64,000 nucleotides of DNA from Saprospiraceae bacterium (lineage in GTDB: Bacteria; Bacteroidota; Bacteroidia; Chitinophagales; Saprospiraceae), in the NCBI GenBank assembly GCA_020627785.1, contig JAHDGF010000006.1, forward strand, positions 61,815 through 125,814. The letters are read 5' to 3'. Within the stretch, counting starts at the first letter, position 1, and each line of letters opens with the position of its first letter. The notes below the pieces were generated by a model, which saw only the letters and a list, made by a program, of their open reading frames with translations, was not told where the DNA came from and searched no databases. Both the position numbers and the translations under genes were made by a program. Positions 38,899 through 48,507 of this stretch are shown one piece after another.

Positions 38899-40710
38899 AT
38901 GACTAAGAATCCAAAACAAAATGGACTTTATACACCGCAATTAGAGAAGGATTCATGTGGCGTAGGATTGATTGCGGATTTGAAGGCAGTCCCCACAAGG
39001 TATGTTTTGGAGTCTGCCTTAACGATGTTGGAGAATATGAAACATAGAGGCGCCTCAGGTTACAATTCAAATACAGGAGATGGCGCAGGAATCTTACTTC
39101 AGATCCCACATGAATTCTACAACAATCTGTTCAAAAAAGAAAACAAAGCTCTTCCAAGCATCGGCAAGTATGGCCTAGGCATGTTCTTTTTCCCAAGAGA
39201 TCCAGAACAATACAATGACTGCATGGACACCATAGTGGAATTAGCCAAGCTGCATGATTTCAAAATAATATACACACGGGCGGTTCCAACGAACAATTCA
39301 ATGCTCGGAGAAAGTGCCATAAAATCTGAACCAAAAATTGTCCAATTAATATTTAAAAATATTGGCTATAATAGCATGGACATAGAGAACCGATTGTATT
39401 ATCTCAGACAAAAAATAACGCAAAAGGTAAACAAAGAAATTTCCACATCTTTTGATGACTTCTATGTCGTTTCTCTCTCATCCAAAACTGTTGTTTATAA
39501 AGGTTTGCTTACAGCAACCCAACTCAGAAATTATTACCTCGATCTTGGAGCAGAAGATTTTAAAACAGCTGTAGCAATTGTTCATAGCCGTTTTTCTACT
39601 AATACATTACCTAAATGGAAATTAGCGCAGCCATTTAGATGCATTGCACATAATGGAGAAATAAATACCATCCAAGGAAATCTTAATTGGTGGACGGCCA
39701 GAGAACAAAATATGTCCAAGGCTAAAAAAAGTCGACCCAAATTGAGAAAAATTTTTCCTGTCTGTGATCCATCTGTTTCTGATTCTGGAAATTTTGACAA
39801 TGTCATAGATTTTTTAATGCGAGGAAGTAGATCTCTCCCCCATGCCATCATGATGATGATTCCTGAATCTTGGCAGAATGACCAGGAAATGCCGAAATAC
39901 AAAAAAGATTTCTATCAATATCACGAGGGCATTATGGAATCATGGGATGGACCAGCATCCATTTGTTTTACGGATGGAAACATATTAGGAGCAACCCTGG
40001 ATCGAAATGGTCTTCGGCCGTCGAGGTATCTTGTCACAAAGGACAAACTGCTCGTTCTGGCCAGCGAAGCAGGATGCATAAATATTCCAGAAGAAAATAT
40101 CGCCTTAAAATCCAGACTTGAGCCAGGAAAAATGTTAATCGCTGACCTTGATGAACAGAGGATTATTTCGGATGAAGAGGCGAAGGAATTGATATGCAAA
40201 AGAGAACCGTACAGTAAGTGGATTAAGGCGCATCGTAAAAAAATATCAGGCATTCCTCTCGGTTCTAAAAAATTAGAGGTCTCAAAAATAGAACTACAGA
40301 AACGACAAATTGCGTTTGGTCTTAATAGAGAAGATCAAGAAATGATCATTGCAGTAATGTCAGATAAAGGTAAAGATCCTATTGGCTCCATGGGTTCAGA
40401 TATTCCTCTGGCCGTATTATCCAAATTTGCCCAACACCCTGCCAATTACTTTAAGCAACAGTTTGCACAAGTAACCAATCCACCGATTGATCCGTTGCGT
40501 GAAGCCTTTTACATGAGCCTTACAACAGCCATTGGCGCTGGCAGTAACATCATAGGTGTTAGTTCCCGAGAAGCAAAGTCTATAGCGTTCCCCTCTCCTA
40601 TTCTTAATACCCAAGAACTAGAAAAACTAATTTCCGCAGATAGGTCTGTCACCAATTGCAGCAATCAATATTACATATCCTTCAGATATGTCCTTATTAA
40701 AGGCTATTGA
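38899..40710 (+). CDS. gltB: Glutamate synthase large subunit, N-terminal part (frameshifted gltB)
   Basis: 603 residues of the NADPH-type GltB: the class II glutamine amidotransferase domain with nucleophile Cys20 in DSCGVG, then CIAHNGEINT, and part of the central domain. Like other GltB proteins it should lose a short N-terminal propeptide, here 19 residues. The frame is normal until about residue 582 (ISADRSV near 40648), after which it reads into 20 aberrant codons and a stop. Moving +1 at 40648-40652 gives SPIAAINITYPSDM and continues straight into the next frame. Together the two parts total about 1490 residues, full length for GltB. A true mutation, a sequencing error or a programmed shift cannot be told apart here. 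Confidence 0.9.
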   Translation: MTKNPKQNGLYTPQLEKDSCGVGLIADLKAVPTRYVLESALTMLENMKHRGASGYNSNTGDGAGILLQIPHEFYNNLFKKENKALPSIGKYGLGMFFFPRDPEQYNDCMDTIVELAKLHDFKIIYTRAVPTNNSMLGESAIKSEPKIVQLIFKNIGYNSMDIENRLYYLRQKITQKVNKEISTSFDDFYVVSLSSKTVVYKGLLTATQLRNYYLDLGAEDFKTAVAIVHSRFSTNTLPKWKLAQPFRCIAHNGEINTIQGNLNWWTAREQNMSKAKKSRPKLRKIFPVCDPSVSDSGNFDNVIDFLMRGSRSLPHAIMMMIPESWQNDQEMPKYKKDFYQYHEGIMESWDGPASICFTDGNILGATLDRNGLRPSRYLVTKDKLLVLASEAGCINIPEENIALKSRLEPGKMLIADLDEQRIISDEEAKELICKREPYSKWIKAHRKKISGIPLGSKKLEVSKIELQKRQIAFGLNREDQEMIIAVMSDKGKDPIGSMGSDIPLAVLSKFAQHPANYFKQQFAQVTNPPIDPLREAFYMSLTTAIGAGSNIIGVSSREAKSIAFPSPILNTQELEKLISADRSVTNCSNQYYISFRYVLIKGY

Positions 40711-43366
40711 AAATGTTTGTAATGAAGTAGAATTAGAAATTAGAAAGGGGGTGAATTTTATACGACTTACAGATAGATCCATTGATAAGTTTCTCATAAA
40801 TATTCCTTCACTTCTAATTACAGGAGCGGTACATCACCGACTCATAAGTTTAGGATTACGGAAAGACGTTGGCCTTATAATCGATGGCGGTGACATTTGG
40901 GAATCGCATCACTTCGCATGCTTGCTGTCGTATGGAGCTGATCTTATTTGCCCGCATATTGCCCTAGAAACTGCTACAAGGATTTCCGATAATAAGGAAA
41001 TCGCCATCCGTAAATATATCCAATCAGCAAATCAAGGCATTCTGAAAATAATGTCCAAACTTGGAATATCAACTTTGAGTTCTTACAAAGGTGCGCAGAC
41101 CTTTGAAGCACTTGGATTATCAAAAGAGGTTGTGGATACTTGTTTCAAGAACACCATCACAAGGATTGGAGGCTTAGGATTTGAAGATCTCCAAAAAGAA
41201 AATGAAATAAAACATCAGGCCGCCTTTTTAAAAGAGCTAAATGATTTACCTGATCTAGGAAACTACAGATGGACCACTAAAGGAGAATACCATCTTTTCA
41301 ATCCGGAAACCATCCATCTATTGCAACATGCAACCCGAACCAATCAATTCAAGGTCTTTCAGAAGTTTTCTCAAAAGATCGATAAGCTGGGAGAGAATAA
41401 TAGTACACTTAGAAGTTTTCTTAAAATAAAAAGGTCCTCACAATCTATTGCTTTAGAAGAAGTTGAGCCTGTAGAAAACATACTTCGACGATTTGCAACT
41501 GGTGCCATGTCTTTTGGTTCCATAAGCCATGAGGCGCACACGGCACTGGCAAGAGCAATGAATGCCATTGGTGGGAAAAGTAATTCAGGCGAAGGTGGCG
41601 AAGATTCATCAAGGTATGAACGCTTAGAAAATGGTCAAAGTGAAAATTCTGCGATTAAGCAAGTTGCATCAGGACGATTCGGAGTGACAAGTTATTATTT
41701 ATCTCAGGCGAAGGAGCTACAAATAAAAATGGCCCAAGGAGCTAAGCCTGGCGAGGGAGGTCAACTGCCTGGACACAAAGTCAATAAATGGATAGGAAAG
41801 GTACGGAATGCCACACCAGGTGTCGGATTAATTTCTCCACCTCCTCATCATGACATCTATTCCATTGAAGATCTTGCTCAACTGATTTTCGATTTAAAAA
41901 ATGCAAATGAACAAGCGCGCATAAGTGTAAAATTAGTTTCTAAAGCAGGTGTTGGTGTGATTGCCTCTGGAGTAGCCAAAGCACATGCAGAACACATCCT
42001 GATCTCTGGATCAGATGGTGGTACCGGTGCCTCTCCACTTAGCTCCATCCGACATGCAGGTCTACCTTGGGAACTTGGATTATCTGAAACACATCAGACG
42101 CTTATATTAAATGGACTAAGAGATCGTGTTACCTTACAAGCCGATGGACAAATACGAACAGGAAGGGACCTTGCCATTGCTACAATGCTCGGTGCCGAAG
42201 AATGGGGAGTTGCTACGGCAGCACTCGTCGTTGAAGGTTGCATCTTGATGCGCAAATGTCATCTCAATACCTGTCCAGTTGGAATAGCAACCCAGGATCC
42301 TAGGCTAAGAAAAAAATTTAAAGGGAAAACAGAGCATCTAATTAATTACTTCCATTTCTTAGCTCAGGAGCTTCGAATGATCATGGCAGAAGTCGGAGTT
42401 AAAACCATCAATGATCTTGTAGGAAGAACAGACCTATTAGAAATCGATGGTTTGAAAACACATTGGAAGTATAAAAATCTCAAGCTTGAGAACTTATTAT
42501 TCAAGCAAAAAAATACATTCAACAACAATCAGTATTGCTCCAAACCACAGGAACACAACTTAGATAAAGTGCTTGACCGACAATTACTTCAGCGTGCAAA
42601 AATTGCATTGAAGCATAACAAAATGTATAAGACCATTTTTAAAATAAAGAATACAGATCGTTCTGTTGGTGCCATGTTCTCTCATACAATCAGTAAAAAA
42701 TATGGAGAAGAAGGATTGAAAGATGATCACTTTTCATTTAGTTTCTTGGGTTCTGCAGGACAAAGCTTCGGGGCCTTTTTAGCCAAAGGGGTGAGTTTTT
42801 TATTGGAGGGTGAAAGCAATGATTATTTTGGAAAAGGCTTGAGTGGAGGTCATTTATCGTTCAAGCCAAATAGAGCTTCAACACTTAAACCAGAAGACAA
42901 CATCATCATTGGAAATGTTGCCTTATATGGTGCAACTTCCGGTTGCGCATACATTAATGGCCAAGCAGGGGATCGATTTGCCGTTAGAAATAGTGGAGCT
43001 CAGGCAGTTGTTGAAGGCATAGGACACAACGGCTGTGAATACATGACAGGAGGTGAAGTGGTGATCCTTGGAAAAATCGGTAAAAATTTTGGAGCAGGAA
43101 TGAGCGGCGGAATTGTTTATCTGATGAAAGATCAATCTAAAAAGGTTAACCAAGAAAATCTTTTAAAAGAACCACTGCCTTTGGAAGACGAACTTCAACT
43201 AAAATATTTACTAAGAAATCACGTCAATCACACTGGCTCGTCAAAAGCGATGGAGCTCTTAATTCATTGGAAAGAAAGCGCTAAGAAATTTATAAAAATT
43301 ATCCCAAAGGAATATAAAATTGCCCTAGAACGACAACTAAAATTAACAAACAAGAAAACTGGATAA
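40688..43366 (+). CDS. gltB: Glutamate synthase large subunit, C-terminal part (frameshifted gltB)
   Basis: 892 residues continuing GltB in the +1 frame; the ATG at 40688 overlaps the end of the previous part by 23 bases. It carries the rest of the central domain, the FMN-binding synthase domain (GGKSNSGEGGED, KPGEGGQLPG, ASPLSSIRHAG) with the three-Cys 3Fe-4S cluster C-x5-C-x4-C (ILMRKCHLNTCPVG region), and the C-terminal GXGXG beta-helix. It converts 2-oxoglutarate and glutamine-derived ammonia to glutamate, with GltD supplying electrons. If both parts are translated they could associate, but most likely this is one gene with a frame error. Confidence 0.9.
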   Translation: MSLLKAIENVCNEVELEIRKGVNFIRLTDRSIDKFLINIPSLLITGAVHHRLISLGLRKDVGLIIDGGDIWESHHFACLLSYGADLICPHIALETATRISDNKEIAIRKYIQSANQGILKIMSKLGISTLSSYKGAQTFEALGLSKEVVDTCFKNTITRIGGLGFEDLQKENEIKHQAAFLKELNDLPDLGNYRWTTKGEYHLFNPETIHLLQHATRTNQFKVFQKFSQKIDKLGENNSTLRSFLKIKRSSQSIALEEVEPVENILRRFATGAMSFGSISHEAHTALARAMNAIGGKSNSGEGGEDSSRYERLENGQSENSAIKQVASGRFGVTSYYLSQAKELQIKMAQGAKPGEGGQLPGHKVNKWIGKVRNATPGVGLISPPPHHDIYSIEDLAQLIFDLKNANEQARISVKLVSKAGVGVIASGVAKAHAEHILISGSDGGTGASPLSSIRHAGLPWELGLSETHQTLILNGLRDRVTLQADGQIRTGRDLAIATMLGAEEWGVATAALVVEGCILMRKCHLNTCPVGIATQDPRLRKKFKGKTEHLINYFHFLAQELRMIMAEVGVKTINDLVGRTDLLEIDGLKTHWKYKNLKLENLLFKQKNTFNNNQYCSKPQEHNLDKVLDRQLLQRAKIALKHNKMYKTIFKIKNTDRSVGAMFSHTISKKYGEEGLKDDHFSFSFLGSAGQSFGAFLAKGVSFLLEGESNDYFGKGLSGGHLSFKPNRASTLKPEDNIIIGNVALYGATSGCAYINGQAGDRFAVRNSGAQAVVEGIGHNGCEYMTGGEVVILGKIGKNFGAGMSGGIVYLMKDQSKKVNQENLLKEPLPLEDELQLKYLLRNHVNHTGSSKAMELLIHWKESAKKFIKIIPKEYKIALERQLKLTNKKTG

Positions 43367-43367
43367 G

Positions 43368-44825
43368 ATGGGAAAGACGACCGGCTTCATGGAATATAAC
43401 AGAGCCCTACCCTCATCGGAGAAGGTAGACAAAAGACTACATCATTTTAAGGAATTTATATTAGAAGATAGTTCTGAAAACCTTCATAATCAAAGTGCTC
43501 GTTGCATGGACTGCGGTGTTCCATTTTGTCAGAATAGTTGCCCTCTGGGAAATCGTATACCAGAATTTAATGATGCCGTCTTCAAAGGTGATGATAAGAA
43601 AGCCTATGAGATTCTCACTTCGACCAACAATTTCCCAGAATTTACAGGAAGAATTTGCCCAGCCCCTTGCGAAGGATCTTGTGTTTTAGGAATTAATAGC
43701 GATCCTGTAACCATAGAACACTTAGAAAAATCCATCATAGAGAAGGCTTTTAGTATTGGATGGGTCAAGCCCAAAATTCCAGTGAAGCAGACAGGAAAAA
43801 TTATTGCCATTATTGGTTCAGGTCCCTCTGGTCTTGCATGTGCAGATGAATTAATCGAAATGGGACATCAGGTAATTATTTTCGAAAAATCAGACCGGAT
43901 TGGTGGGCTGTTAAGATATGGTATTCCTGATTTTAAATTAGAAAAGTCAATTTTAGATCGGCGATTAAATTTGATGAAACAGGCAGGTGTTATCTTCAAA
44001 ACGAATACTGAAATAGGCGTTGACCTGAGCCCAGAAAAATTACTTCTGGAATACGATGCAGTTGTTCTCTGCATTGGATCACAAGTCCCTAGAGATTTAA
44101 AAATTGAAGGAAGAGAATTAAATGGAATTCACTTTGCCATGGACTTTCTAAGTGCTGTAAATAAAAAAATTGCCGGCGATAAAACTTTAGATTGGGACCT
44201 TAAAGAGAAAAATGTGCTAGTTATTGGAGGTGGTGATACAGGGTCGGATTGCATCGACAACTCTAATAGAATGGGTGCTAATTCAATCGTCCAATTAGAA
44301 ATATTTTCTAAACCCCCGATGACAAGAAGCGAAGATAATCCATGGCCCTTATGGCCGATGGTTTTAAGATCTTCAAGCTCACATGAAGAAGGTGCCAAGC
44401 GAGAATGGTGCATTGCCACAAAACGATTTTTATCAGAAGATGGTATAAATGTAAGCGGCGTAGAAACGGTTGAAGTTAGTTGGGAAAAAGATGAGAATGG
44501 AAAATATTCCATGCAAGAAAAAGTAGGGTCAAAAAAAATAATAAAATGTGATTACGTATTTCTAGCCATTGGCTTTATTCAACCCATGCTTCCAGGCACG
44601 CTCAAAGAGCTCAGTCTAGAACTTGGGCGACATGGGAATATTGCTGACAGCAATTACCATTGTAAGATTGATAAATTATTCGTTGCCGGTGATGCTAGAA
44701 TTGGTCAATCGCTCGTTGTAAATGCGATTGCCGAAGGTAGAAAAGTAGCAGAATCGATAAATGACTTCTTAGAAGAAAATATTGTCGGTCAAAAAAATTA
44801 TTCGGCTAATCCATTTGCCTTATAG
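43368..44825 (+). CDS. gltD: Glutamate synthase small subunit
   Basis: 485 residues. N-terminal iron-sulfur segment with CMDCGVPFCQNSCPLGN and FTGRICPAPCEGSC, two cysteine clusters for 4Fe-4S centres. FAD motif IIGSGPSGLACADEL, and NADPH motif VIGGGDTGSDC. The C-terminal GDARIGQSLVVNAIAEGR binds FAD. It transfers electrons from NAD(P)H to GltB. It starts one base after the gltB stop, so it is translationally coupled; the operon is glnK-amt-gltB-gltD. Confidence 0.97.
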   Translation: MGKTTGFMEYNRALPSSEKVDKRLHHFKEFILEDSSENLHNQSARCMDCGVPFCQNSCPLGNRIPEFNDAVFKGDDKKAYEILTSTNNFPEFTGRICPAPCEGSCVLGINSDPVTIEHLEKSIIEKAFSIGWVKPKIPVKQTGKIIAIIGSGPSGLACADELIEMGHQVIIFEKSDRIGGLLRYGIPDFKLEKSILDRRLNLMKQAGVIFKTNTEIGVDLSPEKLLLEYDAVVLCIGSQVPRDLKIEGRELNGIHFAMDFLSAVNKKIAGDKTLDWDLKEKNVLVIGGGDTGSDCIDNSNRMGANSIVQLEIFSKPPMTRSEDNPWPLWPMVLRSSSSHEEGAKREWCIATKRFLSEDGINVSGVETVEVSWEKDENGKYSMQEKVGSKKIIKCDYVFLAIGFIQPMLPGTLKELSLELGRHGNIADSNYHCKIDKLFVAGDARIGQSLVVNAIAEGRKVAESINDFLEENIVGQKNYSANPFAL

Positions 44826-44884
44826 CAAAGACAACACATAATCTTCGCTTTTAAAAATAAAATCATCGCCTACTAAATATAGTC

Positions 44885-46033
44885 ATGGGCCAATACCTAG
44901 GTTTTAATTATTTTGTGGTAACCAATCTATATTCCATGTTTAATAGAAGCCACAAACTAATTGAGCAAGTATCTAAGATTAAACTACCTAAGGAATTGAT
45001 CTCCTTCTGGAAGAATGTTGAAAAGAATGAAATTGGTTGTAGACATTTCTATTACAAACACTTTGGTAAAGTAATTCCAATGTCGCCGGATAGAATGAAC
45101 AAATACTCCACACTAGCGCCTCTCAATGCAGATCGGAGTGGCTTCTACGCACAAATTTATAAGTGCACGAAAAATGGAGAAATTTCAAAATCACAAGAGC
45201 AGGAGCTTATTCTAAATTCACTTTGGGACCCCTATGTAATGTCCATACATCTCAATCATCAAACATCTAATTTCTGCAAGACCCATTACTTAAGATACTT
45301 TATTCCATTTGCAACAACCCATGGATCTTCAGAAATTGTCTTTCTTGGATTTACAGAATCTAAAAAGCTAGATGGTGTTTTTTATTTCAATGCTGACTTT
45401 CAAGAACTTCCAATTTTTATATGCAAGACGATGGAGGAATTTACCAATGGACGAAAAGAAGAAAAAAGCAATACGGAAACTTTACTGCAATTACTAGGAA
45501 ACGAATATTGCTACCATTTCAAATTAAACGAAGATTTCAATTTAGATAAAAAGGAAATTGAAAACATTTTCAACTTTATTTCAACCTCATTCACTAAAGT
45601 ATTTCAAAAGGAATTTCATCTACGTTCAAATGAAGAATACATTGAAGTAAATTTTGAATACAGAGGGTTTGAGAGATATCTGAAATTCAGTAAATCTAAT
45701 CTCAAACATCCTGAGTCTTTGCAAATGGTTATTATGGCCATGAATAACTCAATCACCGAGTTCGATAAAAACTTCATCAACAATTATAAATATTATAGAA
45801 CAGAAGAGACAATCCAACTTTTGCACAAAGATCAGGCAGTCAAATATATAAGAAGTGGTCTCATCAAACCATACGGAAAAAATCCAATCCCTCCGATTGC
45901 ATACACTTCATACGAGAAAGAACCAAAGAAATATGAAGCTGAACTTATGGAAATGATCAAAGATAAAAATTGGACGCAAATTGAAATTGATCGATTTATA
46001 GACATCTATGGAGACACGGGGTTTAATAAATAG
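44885..46033 (+). CDS. Hypothetical protein, possibly SUKH/SMI1-like
   Basis: 382 residues without signal peptide or membrane helices. The segment LPKELISFWKNVE near 37 and the strand-rich IPFATTHGSSEIVFLGFT..DGVFYFNADF with a following MEEFTNG recall the SMI1/KNR4 (SUKH) fold found in immunity and housekeeping proteins, but the match is by eye and weak. Its Cys and His residues do not form a clear metal site. It is a single gene between gltD (60 bases away) and a secreted metallopeptidase-like gene. No toxin gene is adjacent. Confidence 0.55.
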   Translation: MGQYLGFNYFVVTNLYSMFNRSHKLIEQVSKIKLPKELISFWKNVEKNEIGCRHFYYKHFGKVIPMSPDRMNKYSTLAPLNADRSGFYAQIYKCTKNGEISKSQEQELILNSLWDPYVMSIHLNHQTSNFCKTHYLRYFIPFATTHGSSEIVFLGFTESKKLDGVFYFNADFQELPIFICKTMEEFTNGRKEEKSNTETLLQLLGNEYCYHFKLNEDFNLDKKEIENIFNFISTSFTKVFQKEFHLRSNEEYIEVNFEYRGFERYLKFSKSNLKHPESLQMVIMAMNNSITEFDKNFINNYKYYRTEETIQLLHKDQAVKYIRSGLIKPYGKNPIPPIAYTSYEKEPKKYEAELMEMIKDKNWTQIEIDRFIDIYGDTGFNK

Positions 46034-46169
46034 TCTTGCCATGAAAATTAATCAACTTTTATTCAATGCTTGATCAATAGAGACTAGGCTTAAAGCAAGG
46101 TAGTTTACGAAACAAAAGACTATATTTAAAAAGTGTTGATAGGCAAACCTTTAACGAACAACTAGTCTT

Positions 46170-47168
46170 ATGAAAAGATCAATTCCGAATTTCCTCATCC
46201 TTGCAATTCTTCTAGTCACTGAAATTCAAGCCCAGTCTCCGCTCTTCCCAAATTCAGTGGTCTCAAATGATATTGATTTTATCGTGGAGACGGACCCAGA
46301 TGTATTTATGGAACTTAGCTTTATTGGTTTGGATGATAAAGAAATGCCGGATAGTCAAAGTGATGTTTTATTCGATAAGGATACTTTCATTTTTGAAGCA
46401 AGTTTTTCAACTGGAGAGTTGATTGAAATTTGGTGTCATAGTTCTTTTGGCACCCAAGAGTTAGCAGAAGAATATGCAGAAAAACTCGGACCTCGTCTGG
46501 GTAAGCTACCGAGCATTCATAGAGAAAATTTAGATCACGTAGTCATCCACAATGGAAATGCTACTGCATTTGCAGAAGAGCAAGCAAATTTCTTTGTCTT
46601 ATATTCTGAAAACATGGATGATAGAATAAGTACAAATGATTTAGAAGAGACGGTTTTCCATGAATCTGTGCACGCGTCCTATCAATTAATGTATGTAGCA
46701 ACGCCAGAATGGTTGAACGCACAGTTAATGGATGTAACTTTTGTAACAGAATATGCTCAAAATTTCCCTGAAAGAGAAGACATGGCGGAATCAGCATTAT
46801 TTGCATATACCTTTATTACACATCCGGGCCGATTATCGGAAGATGTAGAAAATTGGCTCATGGAGAACATTCCGAATCGCATTGAATTCTTTAGAGGCAT
46901 TTACCAATCAACAACCTCCACTCTAGATTCTGAAGCAGATGAAATAGATTTCAATGTATTTCCAAATCCTACTTCCAATAAAGTTTCTGTGATCGTAAAT
47001 GCCACAGATGGAGATGAATTCATTAAGGTTGTCAATACCTCAGGAGATTTAGTAAAACAAATTAAAATGGTGCATGGACTCAACACCATTGAGCTCGGGG
47101 AACTTTCAAATGGGGTCTATTTTATTTACCTTTCAGAAAGTGAGCAGGTTAGAATTATTAAAATATAG
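46170..47168 (+). CDS. Secreted HExxH metallopeptidase-like protein, T9SS type A
   Basis: 332 residues. A signal peptide (1-22, ending IQAQ) precedes a domain with the zinc motif HESVH (in ETVFHESVHASYQ, near 165) and a downstream ATPEWLNAQLMD region; the Glu between the His residues is kept. The last 75 residues (VFPNPTSNKVSVI to RIIKI) are a T9SS type A sorting domain. The architecture suggests a surface or extracellular zinc protease, not assignable to a peptidase family by eye. Confidence 0.8.
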   Translation: MKRSIPNFLILAILLVTEIQAQSPLFPNSVVSNDIDFIVETDPDVFMELSFIGLDDKEMPDSQSDVLFDKDTFIFEASFSTGELIEIWCHSSFGTQELAEEYAEKLGPRLGKLPSIHRENLDHVVIHNGNATAFAEEQANFFVLYSENMDDRISTNDLEETVFHESVHASYQLMYVATPEWLNAQLMDVTFVTEYAQNFPEREDMAESALFAYTFITHPGRLSEDVENWLMENIPNRIEFFRGIYQSTTSTLDSEADEIDFNVFPNPTSNKVSVIVNATDGDEFIKVVNTSGDLVKQIKMVHGLNTIELGELSNGVYFIYLSESEQVRIIKI

Positions 47169-47208
47169 TTTGTTAAAAATCAAAAACGCACATGTCAATT
47201 GTGACCTT

Positions 47209-47382
47209 CTATTCTATTTCAAAAGTCAACTCACATTCATAGCAATAAAATTCATTTAGATAACTAAGAAAAGGCAATCCAATTAAAAGCATTAGCCAAC
47301 CGAATATAGGCTTAAGCCTTTTTGTAGAACCCACATTATCTGATTGACAAGATGGACAGATTGTATTTTGTTTATTTTTCAC
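47209..47382 (-). CDS. Small zinc-ribbon membrane protein, coupled to the DUF2007 gene
   Basis: 57 residues. Reading the minus strand from a GTG at 47382, whose start overlaps the stop of the upstream DUF2007 gene as GTGA, there is a clean frame to a TAG at 47209. It has CPSC near residue 9 and CYEC near 47, two CxxC pairs flanking a hydrophobic stretch (WLMLLIGLPFLSYL) that could be a hairpin or single helix. It is shorter than usual annotation cut-offs. Zinc ribbons are often fused to, or next to, DUF2007 domains, so this may be a separated C-terminal part of that system. Confidence 0.65.
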   Translation of the reverse strand: MKNKQNTICPSCQSDNVGSTKRLKPIFGWLMLLIGLPFLSYLNEFYCYECELTFEIE

Positions 47383-48320
47383 TTGTTTAAAACTGAATTT
47401 AATGAGTCTATTCTAAGTCTCAAGAACATTAAATAATCTGGATGAACGATGTTCTCATTTTTATCTTTTAAATATTCTAATGCTTTTAAATAATAAACCA
47501 AGGCATGGGAATCATTTCCGTTTTCTAATTTTAAATCAGCCAATAAGGAATAATGACTAGAGTCTCTATGCGTCAATTCCAAAGCAATTTTTTCTGATTC
47601 TTTTACATTGCCTAATAGGTGATGATAAATAGCAAGTGCATGAAGATCATCATCCAAAGTAACTCCTTGAATCTCAATCAATTCATACCTAAGATCAATG
47701 GCCCGTTGAAATGAATCTAGATATTCATAAGCTGAAATTTTATGCAGTACTATATTCTTCTTCATCCATGAATCTTCCTCAAGATTATTCAAATAATCTA
47801 AAGCTTTGGTAGGATCTTCATCCATTAATCTGGTGATGATTGGTAGTTGTTCCGTATAATAAATATATCGTGGATCTGCATTTTTTCGTTCTGAAAAGTC
47901 TTCTCCTTTATTACCAATCCAAAGAAGCACAGCAAAAAACAAAATCGAAGAGAATAATACGAAAAGAAGAATTTGATATTCGTACCGGAGGTTTTTTACA
48001 ATTGGTAGTGAGTTAAAAATTCTAGTAAAAAAATTTGGCTTATGCTCTCTTAATTGAGCATCAGAAAGTATAGTCTCATCATTCGTTAGATTACTTTTTT
48101 CAATGAGTTCTGCCTCTAGTAAGATTAAATGTGCTTCCTGTACATCGGCATGATCAACAATCAACTGAAAACCTCCCAATGGATTTGATATAAAACTAAA
48201 GGTCTGATTAATCAACTCACCCTTCAAGCGCGCATCAATGCCGTTTTCTTTCAGTACTGCTTTCGCAATATGAGCTTGGTGTTGTTTTTCAAAACTTGCA
48301 ATTGTTACGAGTGAAATCAT
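47379..48320 (-). CDS. DUF2007 (putative signal-transducing) protein with membrane helix and TPRs
   Basis: 313 residues. The N-terminal 70 residues (VTIASFEKQHQAHIAKAVLKENGI...GGFQLIVDHADVQEAHLIL) match the DUF2007 domain, a PII-like small fold called putative signal transducer. A membrane helix follows near 120-140 (EYQILLFVLFSSILFFAVLL). The C-terminal 170 residues are helical TPR-like repeats, with ALDYLNNLE and ALVYYLKALEYL units. It overlaps the small zinc-ribbon gene by four bases (GTGA). Role unknown; the layout suggests a sensor that tethers partners on either side of the membrane. Confidence 0.8.
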   Translation of the reverse strand: MISLVTIASFEKQHQAHIAKAVLKENGIDARLKGELINQTFSFISNPLGGFQLIVDHADVQEAHLILLEAELIEKSNLTNDETILSDAQLREHKPNFFTRIFNSLPIVKNLRYEYQILLFVLFSSILFFAVLLWIGNKGEDFSERKNADPRYIYYTEQLPIITRLMDEDPTKALDYLNNLEEDSWMKKNIVLHKISAYEYLDSFQRAIDLRYELIEIQGVTLDDDLHALAIYHHLLGNVKESEKIALELTHRDSSHYSLLADLKLENGNDSHALVYYLKALEYLKDKNENIVHPDYLMFLRLRIDSLNSVLNK

Positions 48321-48507
48321 TTTATTAAAGATACTATTTTAATGATACCCGACTACAATGATTTTGTTTCATGAGTTTCTCACCATTGTTTCGTTATTTA
48401 ACTTTTAAACTTAAATACCTCAGGCATCGAATTACAATTCGTTTCAGTTATAGGAAAGTAGGATAACATCCTATTCCATTTACTAGACTTACGATACCAA
48501 CTTAAAT

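Noticed and set aside
40688..43366. A separate gltB paralogue
   Set aside because: It lacks the amidotransferase domain and continues the preceding frame exactly where GltB would, so it is the second part of the same gene.
44885..46033. A toxin immunity (SUKH) call
   Set aside because: The resemblance is weak and there is no toxin gene next to it; kept only as a possible fold.
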